The notes under the pieces are model-generated. The model did not search any database and was not told the DNA's origin. It worked only from the letters and a program-made list of their open reading frames with translations. A program made the position numbers and the translations under genes. DNA of 32,507 nucleotides from Bacteroidetes bacterium 4572_128. Lineage in GTDB: Bacteria; Bacteroidota; Bacteroidia; Bacteroidales; 4572-128. This document shows positions 17,938-26,755 of this stretch, piece by piece (position 1 is the first letter of the stretch; every line of letters begins with the position of its first letter). Where the stretch lies: contig NBLL01000007.1 in NCBI GenBank assembly GCA_002084355.1, forward strand, positions 1 to 32,507, given 5' to 3'.

Positions 17938-19254
17938 ATGAAAATTAAAGAACAAAGTATTGATAGTTTGAGTTTACTTCTTTCTGTTGAATTGGAGCCA
18001 AAAGATTATGAAAATCAAGTAAATAAGACCTTAAAAAAAGAAGGTAGAAAAATTGAAATAAAAGGTTTTCGCAAAGGAAAAGTACCTTTAGGAATATTAA
18101 AAAAATTAATTGGTGGAAAAATTATTGCAGAAGAAGTTCAAACGTTAGCCTTAGATGCTTCAAAAAAATATTTTGAAGAAAAAAATTTAGAAGTTTTAGG
18201 GCAGATAAATGAACAAGAGGAGAATTTTTTCACTTCTATTGATCAAAAAAATTTCAATGTAAAATATAGTGTTGCCATAGCTCCAAATTTTGAAGTAAAT
18301 TTATCAGACTATAAAATCCCGTTTTATGATATTACAGTTAGCGAGGAAATGATTGATGATTCAATAAAATCTGTTGGAGATAATTTCAAAAAAGAGATAG
18401 AAGTTGAATGTGTTAATGATAAATTAAATAATATTTTAATAGGTGATTTTTCTGAATTAGATGAAAATAATAACATTTTAGAAAATGGTATTTCTAAAAA
18501 AGACGCAATGATTTCATTAGAATTTGTGAAAGATGACGAAATTAAAAATTTATTTAAAAATGCTTTTATAAATCAAGTTATAAATTTTAATTTAAAAAAA
18601 GCCTTTCCAAATGATACAGAAGTTGTTCATTTATTAGGAATAAAAAAAGAAGATGCAAAAGATCTAAATTCTGATTTTCAATTTATTATAAATAAAATAA
18701 AAGATTTCGAAGAAAAAGAAATTAATCAAGAATTTTTTGATTTGACTTTTGGAAAAGATATAGTAAAATCTGAAGAAGAATTTAGAGCAAAAATAAAAGA
18801 GAAGATAGGAAAAAATTTGAAAAGCAGAGATACCATTGCACGTTTTACTTTAGACTTAAAAGAAGCATTGATGACAAAATTAAATTTTCCATTTCCAGAT
18901 GCTTTCTTTAAGAAATATCTAAAATATGAATTGATTAAGCAAAAACAAAATTTGAATGATGAAAAATTCCAAGAGGAATTTTCTAATTTCAAAGAAAGTT
19001 TTAAATGGGATTTAATTGTAAAGAAAATAATAAAGGAAAACAAAATTTCTATAGACAATGAAAAAGAATTCCTTGCTTTTGTGAAATATGAAATTGCAAC
19101 GCAAATTCAATCACAAGGTATGGGAAGTTCTGAATTTAGGCAAAAATTTGCAAGTGTAAAATTCTTCGATTTTATGCAGAAAAATATTACATTAGATAAA
19201 AAAGTTGTTTCTGTAGAAGATTTTAGAAAGCTTTATCAAGATGATAAAAAATAA
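17938..19254 (+). CDS. tig: Trigger factor (ribosome-associated chaperone)
   Basis: The 438-residue protein binds the ribosome exit tunnel and shields nascent chains. The ribosome-binding signature GFRKGKVP lies at residues 43-50. It is followed by the helical arms and a strongly diverged middle domain in place of a clear FKBP-type prolyl isomerase core, as is usual for Bacteroidota trigger factors. The C-terminal half is rich in long charged helices. The start ATG lies 20 bases after the tRNA terminator, with no clear Shine-Dalgarno site. clpP and clpX, frequent partners elsewhere, are not downstream. The gene is complete and ends at a strong bidirectional hairpin. Confidence 0.93.
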   Translation: MKIKEQSIDSLSLLLSVELEPKDYENQVNKTLKKEGRKIEIKGFRKGKVPLGILKKLIGGKIIAEEVQTLALDASKKYFEEKNLEVLGQINEQEENFFTSIDQKNFNVKYSVAIAPNFEVNLSDYKIPFYDITVSEEMIDDSIKSVGDNFKKEIEVECVNDKLNNILIGDFSELDENNNILENGISKKDAMISLEFVKDDEIKNLFKNAFINQVINFNLKKAFPNDTEVVHLLGIKKEDAKDLNSDFQFIINKIKDFEEKEINQEFFDLTFGKDIVKSEEEFRAKIKEKIGKNLKSRDTIARFTLDLKEALMTKLNFPFPDAFFKKYLKYELIKQKQNLNDEKFQEEFSNFKESFKWDLIVKKIIKENKISIDNEKEFLAFVKYEIATQIQSQGMGSSEFRQKFASVKFFDFMQKNITLDKKVVSVEDFRKLYQDDKK

Positions 19255-19260
19255 ATAAAT

Positions 19261-19300
19261 AAAAAAAATGCAAATTTTTCAAAATTTGCATTTTTTTTTT
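19261..19300. terminator. Bidirectional terminator between tig and the convergent membrane protein gene
   Basis: A perfect 18-bp inverted repeat centred on TC (AAAATGCAAATTTT and its complement) is flanked by an A-run on one side and a T-run on the other. It serves both tig and the gene ending at 19300, whose stop codon touches the hairpin. Confidence 0.92.
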
Positions 19301-19821
19301 TAAAAAATATCGTTCATCTCCCTTTTAATAAAATTAATTGCCATATTGGTTGGAATTTCTTTCATTATCAAAACTTTATTTAAAATCTTTTTACTTAATG
19401 CAAAAGCATTTGCATTTGAATCTAATTCACTTGCAGACATATTTACAATTTCTATAATTTGTTCCTTAGCTCTTTTAATAACTAACCAAGTTTTTGGTGA
19501 AACATAAATTTGCTGAACTATATTATGTTCGAATTCTTTTCTGATATTTATCAAAATTTCCGTTTGCAAATCTTGTACATTCATATCATTTCCATGCAAT
19601 CTTAAAACCAGAGATTCCGGTGAAATTCTTTCGAGAAAAAGCGTAAAACGTTCATAAGCTTGTAAACGCATAGGAGTAATTAATTTGTAATTTTCTTGTG
19701 AAATCTTAAATTTATCTTTTTGAACTTCTTTTTTTACGAATGCACGCAAAATAAAATATGAAGTTAAAAATACTATAAAAGAAGGAATCACATATTTCAA
19801 TATTTCTAAAATTTCTTTCAT
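19300..19821 (-). CDS. Conserved Bacteroidota small membrane protein (DUF7935-like)
   Basis: The 173-residue protein has one N-terminal membrane helix (VIPSFIVFLTSYFILRAFV), then a charged cytoplasmic helical part. Recognisable features are the MRLQAYERFTLFLERISPESLVLR stretch (start of the conserved region) and a Q-I-Y-V-S-P-K-T-W segment. I recall this pattern from a conserved single-pass family found across Bacteroidota; the DUF number is from memory. Function is unknown. It sits alone, convergent with tig and divergent from the papain-like protease. Confidence 0.75.
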   Translation of the reverse strand: MKEILEILKYVIPSFIVFLTSYFILRAFVKKEVQKDKFKISQENYKLITPMRLQAYERFTLFLERISPESLVLRLHGNDMNVQDLQTEILINIRKEFEHNIVQQIYVSPKTWLVIKRAKEQIIEIVNMSASELDSNANAFALSKKILNKVLIMKEIPTNMAINFIKREMNDIF

Positions 19822-19884
19822 TTTTAATTATTAAAAAAAAACGCATTTTAATTAAAAAAAAAATTTTTTACAAAAAAAATTTAT

Positions 19885-19892
19885 TATTTTTG
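19885..19892 (+). promoter_or_regulatory. Bacteroidota -7 box of the papain-like protease gene
   Basis: TATTTTTG matches TAnnTTTG and lies 26 bases upstream of the ATG at 19918. This supports 19918 rather than 19985 as the natural start. Confidence 0.5.
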
Positions 19893-19917
19893 AAATATAA
19901 TTTTTAATTTAATAATT

Positions 19918-21526
19918 ATGAAAACAATTTTTAGAAATACAATTTTTGTTTTAGCTGTAATTTTCACTTTTTTACTTTTTCCAAATGATAGGTTCAGATG
20001 AAGAAAATATGGACGAGATGGAGCAAGATATTAATCTTGGAAACACAGATAATTTACCGTCAAGTGTTGATTTAAGAAGTTCTTTTCCTCCAATTGGAAA
20101 TCAAGGGTCATATGGAACTTGTGTTGCTTGGGCAGTTGGATATAATTTAAAAACTTTCTTAGAAGCGAAAGATAATAATTATTCTCCTTCAGATTTGACA
20201 AGTTCGTCTAAGCAATTTAGTCCTAAGGATTTATTCTGGGCAATTCCAAACTCTAATAAAGGTGGAAGTTGCAATGGAACTGGTTTTGAGGCTGCTCTTG
20301 ATATTATGGTTTCTCGTGGAATTGCTCCGATGAGCGAAGTTCCTTATGATAATCTTGGCGACTGTTCTGATTCTCCGAGTTCTTCATGGACGAGTATTGC
20401 AAATCAATATAAGTTAGAAAACTATAGAAAAATAAATATTCAAGAGGAAGATTTGAAATATTATTTATCACAAAATAGAGCAATTGCAATTGGAGCAAAA
20501 CTTGGTGATAATTTTATGTCTTGGAACAGTAGCAGTCCAATTTCTTCTGACACTTACGAATATAATGGTCAGCATGCATATCATGCTATGACTCTTGCTG
20601 GTTATGATGACAGTAAACAGGCATTTTTAGTAGTAAATTCTTGGGGTGAAAGTTGGGGAAATAATGGTTATATTTGGGTAGATTATGACTTTTTTGTTGA
20701 TGAATTTTGTTTTGCTTCTTTTGTTGCAACAAATATACGTTCAAATCCAGATACAGATGGAGATAATGAAGTTGATGATATTGTTACAGGTAGTGATTTA
20801 CTTGCTTGGGAATTAAGCGATGAAGAAGATTATGAAAGTGGTGATCCAAAAACAAGAAAAATAACTTATAATGTTTTTAATTCCGGAAGCAGCACAATAA
20901 ATGCAAACCAAGACTGGAATATTATTTACGCTTATTATGATGCTTACGATGCAAATAATTTCGGAATTTTACTTTTTGATTATTATTCTGACGATTATGG
21001 AAGTTATGGAGAGGACGGTTCTTTTGATGATATTGGAGAAGAGGGCGATGGAATTTCTGGAAATTGGTGGAATCATATAAATGTTGAAAGTGGAAAAAGT
21101 GTAGCAGAAGCTTTATATGATAAAGACGAAGATTCACGTTTTCATTGGGGTTATGATATGCCGAATATTACGGGCTATTATTATTTAGTTTTAATTGCAG
21201 ATGGTTATGATGCAATATCTGAAGAAGATGAAACAAATAATTATTTTTTCTTCAAACAAGATAATGGAGACCCTATTTCTATAGATAATGGAATTATTGA
21301 TGAATATGGTATTTCAAAAAAGAAATTTAAAAAATCTGTTTCAAAACCTAAATTATACGATAAATCTCCTGAAAATACAAGTATTTCTAAGAGAAATGTT
21401 AATGCGTATTCTCATGACGAAATTAAAAAATTAATTAAATTTCAAAAGGAAAACGGAATTTTAGAAAAGAAAGTTAAAGAATTTTTAAAGAAAAAATCTG
21501 AAGTTCACAATAAAAAGAAATTTTAA
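19918..21526 (+). CDS. Secreted papain-like (C1A) cysteine protease, frame broken after the signal peptide
   Basis: ATG at 19918 encodes a signal-like segment (MKTIFRNTIFVLAVIFTFLL), but that frame stops within 25 codons. The protease frame is one base over and open to 21526, with a first Met at 19985 (513 residues). One base fewer in the T-rich stretch 19968-19982 would join them. Counting from 19985, oxyanion Gln40 and nucleophile Cys46 lie in GNQGSYGTCVAWA, His200 in HAMTLAGYDD and Asn218 in VVNSWGESWG, so the catalytic set is complete. After about residue 265 there is a beta-rich acidic domain resembling CARDB-type adhesion modules, then a Lys-rich coiled tail. Without the signal peptide the enzyme would stay in the cytoplasm. 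No T9SS sorting domain is seen. Confidence 0.82.
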
Positions 21527-21538
21527 AAATTATTTTTC

Positions 21539-21567
21539 AAAAAACGTCAAAATTTTTGACGTTTTTT
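21539..21567 (+). terminator. Rho-independent terminator of the papain-like protease gene
   Basis: A perfect 14-bp stem (AAAAAACGTCAAAA with its complement) encloses a single central base and ends in a T6 run, 13 bases after the stop. Its ACGTCAAAATTTT core is close to the dispersed intergenic motif, which recurs at 21590. Confidence 0.85.
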
Positions 21568-21589
21568 ATTTTTTTTAAATTAAAAAAAT

Positions 21590-21627
21590 ATTAAAATTTT
21601 GTCATTTTTTTGAAAAAAGTTTTTTAT
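21590..21627 (+). repeat. Dispersed intergenic motif, single copy
   Basis: ATTAAAATTTTGTCA is followed by a T7-G-A6 stretch and a T-run, in the orientation of the gene that ends at 21526. Confidence 0.75.
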
Positions 21628-21645
21628 TATTATATAATATTATTA

Positions 21646-21653
21646 TAAATTTG
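21646..21653 (+). promoter_or_regulatory. Bacteroidota -7 box of the first DUF2233 gene
   Basis: TAAATTTG matches TAnnTTTG, 33 bases upstream of the ATG at 21687. No -33 box is evident. Confidence 0.45.
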
Positions 21654-21686
21654 TTTTTATAATTTTTAATATAAATTAAAACCGAA

Positions 21687-22538
21687 ATGAAATCAACTAA
21701 AAAAATAATTGAAATATTTATATTTTTCGTGATTTTTCTTATAGCTATTTTTAATAGCTATAAATTATCAATACATGAAAATCAAATAAACAGACAGAAG
21801 CAAATAATAGATAGTTTAAAACAGACTATTGTGGAGTTTGAAACAAATAGTTTTGTGAGTTCATCAAAATATGTTCTATTTAGAAATCAAAATTTTGAGA
21901 CATACAAATGTGATGTAAAAAAAGTAGATTTAAAATTCTACTATAAAGATACAACTGATAGAAAAATTAAAAGCATTGATACACTTAAACATTTGGTTTC
22001 TATAAATAATAAAGTATTGATTTTTGCAACAAATGCAGGAATGTATAATCCAAATAATGAACCACAAGGTTTATATGTTGAAAATAAAAAAATAATCAAA
22101 CCACTTGACTTAAATGAAGGTAAGGGAAATTTCTATATGAAACCTAATGGAGTGTTCTATATTACTGAAAATAACACTGCTGGAATTACAGAAAGCTCTG
22201 ATTACTTACAACAAAATTCAAAAAATATTAAATATGCAACTCAATCAGGACCTTTATTACTAATTAATGGAGATATGCATCCTAAATTCAATGAGGGGTC
22301 AAAAAATAAACATATTAGAAGTGGCGTTGGTCTAGTTAATGCTCATCAAGTAGTTTTTATAATTTCTAACGAAAAAGTTAACTTCTTCGATTTTGCATTA
22401 TTATTCAAAAAATTTGGTTGTAAAAATGCACTTTATCTTGATGGTGGGATTTCTAAAATGTATTTGCCAGATTTGAATAGATTTGAGAAAGGTGGAAATT
22501 TTGGAGTTATAATTGGAGTTACCACACAAAAAGAATGA
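21687..22538 (+). CDS. Phosphodiester glycosidase family protein (DUF2233 / NAGPA domain), membrane-anchored
   Basis: The 283-residue protein has an N-terminal membrane helix (IIEIFIFFVIFLIAIFNSY) and a short coiled coil. The DUF2233 domain follows: ATNAGMYNP, PQGLYVE, KPNGVFYI, ATQSGPLL, IRSGVGL, and ALYLDGGISKMYLP near the end. The family takes its name from mammalian NAGPA, the uncovering enzyme that removes N-acetylglucosamine from a sugar phosphodiester; bacterial members are thought to cleave related phosphodiester-linked sugars outside the cytoplasm. The domain is complete. Its stop lies four bases before the start of a second protein of the same family, so the two are almost certainly co-transcribed. 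Confidence 0.9.
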   Translation: MKSTKKIIEIFIFFVIFLIAIFNSYKLSIHENQINRQKQIIDSLKQTIVEFETNSFVSSSKYVLFRNQNFETYKCDVKKVDLKFYYKDTTDRKIKSIDTLKHLVSINNKVLIFATNAGMYNPNNEPQGLYVENKKIIKPLDLNEGKGNFYMKPNGVFYITENNTAGITESSDYLQQNSKNIKYATQSGPLLLINGDMHPKFNEGSKNKHIRSGVGLVNAHQVVFIISNEKVNFFDFALLFKKFGCKNALYLDGGISKMYLPDLNRFEKGGNFGVIIGVTTQKE

Positions 22539-22542
22539 TATT

Positions 22543-24088
22543 ATGCAAAAACTAATAATCACAAAAATAGTTATATTATTTACTTTTCTTCAAAGTTATT
22601 CACAAAGTGATGTGATGTTAAGATATTATAAAAACAATAAATATGTCTCAAAAGAAAAATTTGTAAAAAAATTTCCATATAAACAATATTTAAGAGAGGT
22701 TGTATTTACGGATTTTAAAACATTACAAGCAGATAGATACTTCGTTTATAAAAAGAAAGGTGAAGGAGATATTTTTTTATATAATTTAGGTGATTATTTT
22801 ATTTCACACTACCCAGTTACTTCAAATAATTATTCCGACAAAATATCCATAGGAGAAAAGTTTATTTGTTCTAAAACGAATATCAAAATTAATGCACGAA
22901 CCAATGATATTTACAAAATTATAGGATATTTTATTTTAGGAAAAGTAGCACAAAAAATAGAAAAAGACATAAAAAAAAAAATATTTGATATAAGTACAAA
23001 TAATAACAAAAAAATAATAGAACGTTTAAAACGAAACAAAGTATATGTTTCCATTGAAAAAGGAAGAGCATCTAAAATAGTAGATAATTTAAAGAAAGGA
23101 AGGTTTGATTACATTTTTAAACGAGTTTGGGAAAAAATAAAAGTGCATTTTTCAAATGCATTTGGTTATGCAACTACGTGGGTAGTGATTATTTTATCAA
23201 TAGTTCTATTTATTTTACTGATAATTCCATATAGTAAAAAAAGCAGTAATAGAAATGGAAAAAATAATCAAAGGATTGTTGTAAAACAAAATCCAAATTA
23301 TAAATTATCTTCTTTCATGTCTTACCATCCAATAAATAAATCAGAAAACTCAGTAAATATATTCAAAATTCATAACAAATCTAACAAAGAAATTGGGCAA
23401 TGTATTTGGATGACAAGACCTCACATTAAAGCAAATTACTTTGCTTATCAAAATGTTTCACGAAAATTTAGAAATTTTAAAAGAAAAAACAATGTAATTT
23501 TGACAGCAACAGGTGGTTTTACAAATTCATCAAAGCAACCAGAAGGATTTACAGTCGAAAAAGGAAATATTGTTAATGCGGTAATGATGCATGACAGGCA
23601 TGGTTTAGTAATAGTTCAAAAAGGAGGTGGTTTAAGAGTAATAAACCTTAAACGTAGTAAAATTGAACTACCTATAACATCAACCAAAACATTAAAAATT
23701 GAAAACCCACTCACAAACTTAATTGCATATTCAAAATTAATAGATTGGACTAGAAACAATGGAGCAACATTATTTCAAACTCAATTGCTTGCATTCAGTA
23801 ATAAATTATTAATTGATGTAAACAAAGCACCAGGTGCACTGAGAGAAAGACGGATATTAGCTGCATTTAGAGTATTGAAGCATCTCATAATTTAGCTTCA
23901 ATAGCGGAAGAGATTTTTGTTATTCTATCTACAAGAAATAAAAAAAAAAAGTTGAATTTATATTAAATTTAGACGTTGGTTCATATAATATATTGAATGT
24001 ATTTGATAGTAAGGGTAATTTAATTAATAGCCTTAAAGGACCAACAAATATTAACAATGCAACTAACTTAATCGTTTGGTCAAAATAA
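22543..24088 (+). pseudogene. Second DUF2233/NAGPA-type protein, frame broken near the C-terminus
   Basis: The start at 22543 gives a signal peptide (MQKLIITKIVILFTFLQSYS), a roughly 200-residue region I do not recognise, a membrane helix (WVVIILSIVLFILLIIPYS) and a divergent DUF2233 domain (TATGGFTNSSKQPEGFTVE, GGGLRVINL). The first frame stops at 23895. Further domain sequence appears in a second frame (HNLASIAEEIFVILSTRNKKKK). After an 11-base A-run at 23940-23950 it moves to a third frame (FILNLDVGSYNILNVFDSKG, then NATNLIVW) that ends at 24088. Those pieces align with the usual LDxGS end of the family, so the gene has two frame breaks and probably a short loss at about 23870. It is probably non-functional, unless the A11 run is rescued by slippage. 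Confidence 0.8.
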
Positions 24089-24092
24089 ACCT

Positions 24093-24157
24093 TATGCGTC
24101 ATCGTCCACGCTTGATTTCGGAGCATCTACTATGTCAAGCGTGGACGATGACGCATA
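24093..24157. repeat. GC-rich perfect 23-bp inverted repeat (REP-like element)
   Basis: Arms at 24093-24115 and 24135-24157 are perfect complements around a 19-base loop. The arms contain GCGTCATCGTCCACGCTTGA and are strikingly GC-rich against the AT-rich surroundings. It begins five bases after the last stop of the decayed DUF2233 gene. It could act as a terminator stem, but there is no T-run next to the right arm. The form, a GTCAT start with CTTGA and TCAAG at the loop ends, resembles palindromic REP-type elements of other bacteria. Confidence 0.85.
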
Positions 24158-24162
24158 TGGGG

Positions 24163-24235
24163 ATTTTGGACGATTTTTGAAAAAATTTTTTTAATAAAAT
24201 ATTAAAATTTTGGTTTTTTTTGAAAAATTTTAAAA
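24163..24235 (+). repeat. Dispersed intergenic motif, two copies
   Basis: The first copy, with TTTTGGACGATTTTTG then an A-run and T-run, follows the GC-rich palindrome directly. A second copy (ATTAAAATTTTGG without the CG) begins at 24200. Both are in plus orientation, 3' of the DUF2233 pair. Confidence 0.8.
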
Positions 24236-24293
24236 TATAAAAAAAAATTAAAATGATAATAATATATATTTTAAAATAAATTCTTTGAATCTG

Positions 24294-25041
24294 TTACATA
24301 ATTTTATCAAATTGCTTAACAATGGTTTCAATTCTAAAATCTATATCATTTATTTCTTTATCTTTTTCGAAGATAATAAAAGTATGTTTATTTAGTAAAT
24401 TTTTTGGATCTATATTAATTTTTAATTGTTCTTTATATACATGAATTTTATGCGATTTTGGAATGTCTTTATGTTTATTCAAATTTCTAAAATATCTTAA
24501 AAACGAACTTATAAAAATAAAAGGATAAAAAATAGGAAATAAAAACAAAGAACCTTTACTAATTCTTAAATATTTGATTTCGCGAATATTAAAACCCGCA
24601 AGTTTCGCAAGCATTCGTAATTTTTGTAATCCTATTAGGAAAATATGTCCATGATAAATTTCATTACTTAATTTTTTATCTGACATCCATATATCGTCTA
24701 TTTCATTTGGTGGCATTTTACTCTTTAAATGTTTTTAATTGGTCGCTAAAATGTTCAATACCTTCTTGACAAATTAGCATATCTGCATAATTATTCATTA
24801 CTGGAATTTTATTTAAAATATCTGCTCGTTTACATTGAATATCTTTTAACATAAAGTATTCTGGAAACAAATCATATGCTTCAACTTTTGCTCCATTTTC
24901 CAGCAATATCTCAGAAGTAACCCCATTACCTGCTGGTATATCTATAACAATTTTATTATGTAATTGTTTTTTAATACTATCCAAATATTTTTTCACATAA
25001 AATTTTTGACTTTTTGGATTATTTATATGATTATCTATCAT
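24294..25041 (-). pseudogene. Broken class I SAM-dependent methyltransferase
   Basis: The N-terminal piece (25041-24718) has motif I VIDIPAGNGVTSEIL, the acidic end of strand 2 (VEAYDLFP) and strand 4 ICQEGIEHFSD. It stops after QLKTFKE. The C-terminal piece (to 24294) is one frame over and begins MPPNEIDDIW, followed by a GHIFLIGLQKLRMLAKLAGF helix and a hydrophobic stretch (FLFPIFYPFIFISSFLRYF). Family members have about 35 residues between the two parts (a block of the LKKGGLLLLTTPN type carrying strand 5); these are missing. The loss plus the frame change breaks the Rossmann core, so the enzyme should be inactive. Relatives often sit in surface-polysaccharide clusters; the target is unknown. 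Confidence 0.8.
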
Positions 25042-25227
25042 TTTTGCTTTTTATAAAAAAATTCATATTTTATATTTTTTGTATTTTATTTCAAAAAATA
25101 CAAATATTTACAATATTAAAAATAATATATAAATAAAAAAATTTTAATTATTTTATTTATTCTGCTATGCGTGTTTTCAACATAATTATTCGTAATAAAT
25201 TTATAAAAGATATTTTTTTTTTTAAAC

Positions 25228-25320
25228 ATTAAAATTTTGGGCGAATTTTGAAAAAATTTTTTTTAATAATTTAATTCATTAAAATTTTGCCATATTATAA
25301 AAATTCATGAAATTTTAGAC
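25228..25320 (+). repeat. Dispersed intergenic motif, copies in plus orientation
   Basis: A good copy (ATTAAAATTTTGGGCG, then A-run and T-run) lies at 25228-25264 and a diverged one (CATTAAAATTTTGCCA) from 25278. Neighbouring genes are both on the minus strand, so the orientation here does not follow the usual rule. The stretch 25042-25386 contains no supportable gene. Confidence 0.75.
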
Positions 25321-25330
25321 AATTTTGAAA

Positions 25331-25359
25331 AAATTCCAAATTTTATAAATTTGGAATTT
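25331..25359 (-). terminator. Terminator of the 'asparagine synthetase B'-named gene
   Basis: A perfect 13-bp stem (AAATTCCAAATTT and complement) with a three-base loop is followed, on the minus strand, by a T-run. It lies 28 bases after the stop at 25387. Confidence 0.82.
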
Positions 25360-25386
25360 AAATTTTTTCTACAGATTTACAAAATT

Positions 25387-26646
25387 TTAAGTTTTTAATT
25401 TTTTCTTTTTTGCTGATGGGAATAAAATATTATTTAAAATTAAGCGATAAGCTGCTGAATTCGGATATAAATCTAAAATTGTTTTCGGATCACCAACATA
25501 ATGACGATAATCTTCAGGGTCGTGTCCTCCATAAAAAGTCCAAGTTCCTTTTCCATATTCTCCGTGTATATAACGCGCCTCGTTTGCTGCTTTGAATTCT
25601 CCCATTATCAAAACATTAGATTTAATAAATTTTTTATTAAATGCAGTTGTTTGTCCCATAAAACCTTTTATAATTTTATTGTGGTTTTGACAAAGCATAG
25701 TTGGAATTGGGTCCCATTTAGCAGAAAAATCAAATAAAGTAAAAAAATCATTTTCTTGACGAACTCTTCTTGTTCTGGAAACATCTATGTCAGAAAATTC
25801 ATAATCGTAAGGATTTTTATTTAACTTAAAATTTTTAAAAGCAAAAGTTTTAGAAAAATCTAATTTTTCCTGAGCATTTTTATCTGCTGGATCTCCATCA
25901 AACATTTTTTCACAAATATCTGTATTATGAGAAGCTAATGCTATATCATAAGTATCTGTCGCTGAGCACATTGCAAATAAAAAGCCTCCGGAAGAAACAT
26001 AAGCTTTTATAGTTTTTACAACAAATAACTTTAATTTTGATACTTTATTAAAACCTAATTCAGTTGCTAAATTTTCAAGTTTTTTAACATTGTCTTTATA
26101 CCATTTATTATTTCTGTGAGAAGCATAAAAACGACCATATTGTCCGGTAAAATCTTCATGGTGCAAATGCAACCAATCATATTTTGATAAATCGCCTCTG
26201 ATAATTTCTTTATCATAAATTATTTTGTAAGGAATTTCGGCATAAGTTAGAGCAAGAGTTACAGCGTCGTCCCAAGGCATTTTTCCTGACGGCGAATAAA
26301 CAGCAATTTTCGGAACAGTTTCTAATTTTACAGCATCCATATTTACAGACGGACTGGAAATTTCCGATAAAATAGCAGATGCCTGAACATCGGCAATTAT
26401 TTCATAACTTATACCTCTAAATTTACATTCATTTTCTATCTCTTTTTTATAAGGCATTAAAAAACTTCCACCTCTATAATTCAAAAGCCATTTTACACTT
26501 ATTCCATTTTGCAAAGCCCAATATGTGATGCCGTAAGCTTTTAAATGATTTTTTTGTGATTTATCCATTTGTACAAGAAGATGCGCACTTCTAAGATTTG
26601 TTACAGATAAAATACAAAGGATAATAATAAAAAATTTTAATTTCAT
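25387..26646 (-). CDS. Conserved secreted Bacteroidota protein commonly labelled 'asparagine synthetase B'
   Basis: The 419-residue protein has a signal peptide (MKLKFFIIILCILSVTNLRS), so it is probably exported. I recognise the family by QMDKSQKNHLKAYGITYWAL, WLLNYRGGSF, KMPWDDAVTLALTYAEIPY, YDWLHLHHEDFTGQYG, GGFLFAMCSATDT, FSDIDVSRTRRV, GFMGQTTAF and YGGHDPEDYRHYVGDP. It is highly conserved in Bacteroidales. No N-terminal Cys nucleophile or ATP pyrophosphatase SGGxDS motif of AsnB is present, so the common name is very doubtful. The FLFAMCSATDTYD region with a Cys after a beta-strand, and the later YGGHDPE, hint at a glutamine amidotransferase-like (DJ-1/PfpI or BPL_N) fold. It is intact. 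Confidence 0.88.
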   Translation of the reverse strand: MKLKFFIIILCILSVTNLRSAHLLVQMDKSQKNHLKAYGITYWALQNGISVKWLLNYRGGSFLMPYKKEIENECKFRGISYEIIADVQASAILSEISSPSVNMDAVKLETVPKIAVYSPSGKMPWDDAVTLALTYAEIPYKIIYDKEIIRGDLSKYDWLHLHHEDFTGQYGRFYASHRNNKWYKDNVKKLENLATELGFNKVSKLKLFVVKTIKAYVSSGGFLFAMCSATDTYDIALASHNTDICEKMFDGDPADKNAQEKLDFSKTFAFKNFKLNKNPYDYEFSDIDVSRTRRVRQENDFFTLFDFSAKWDPIPTMLCQNHNKIIKGFMGQTTAFNKKFIKSNVLIMGEFKAANEARYIHGEYGKGTWTFYGGHDPEDYRHYVGDPKTILDLYPNSAAYRLILNNILFPSAKKKKLKT

Positions 26647-26755
26647 ATTTATTTTTTTAATAAATTAAAAAAAAAACGTATTTAATATAAAAAAATTTTA
26701 AATAAATTTATATATTTTTATTTTTTTATTTAAATTTTAAATTTAAATTTATTTT

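Noticed and set aside
23929-24126. Minus-strand ORF across the GC-rich palindrome
   Set aside because: It overlaps the plus-strand DUF2233 remnant and the palindrome, and its product resembles nothing known to me.
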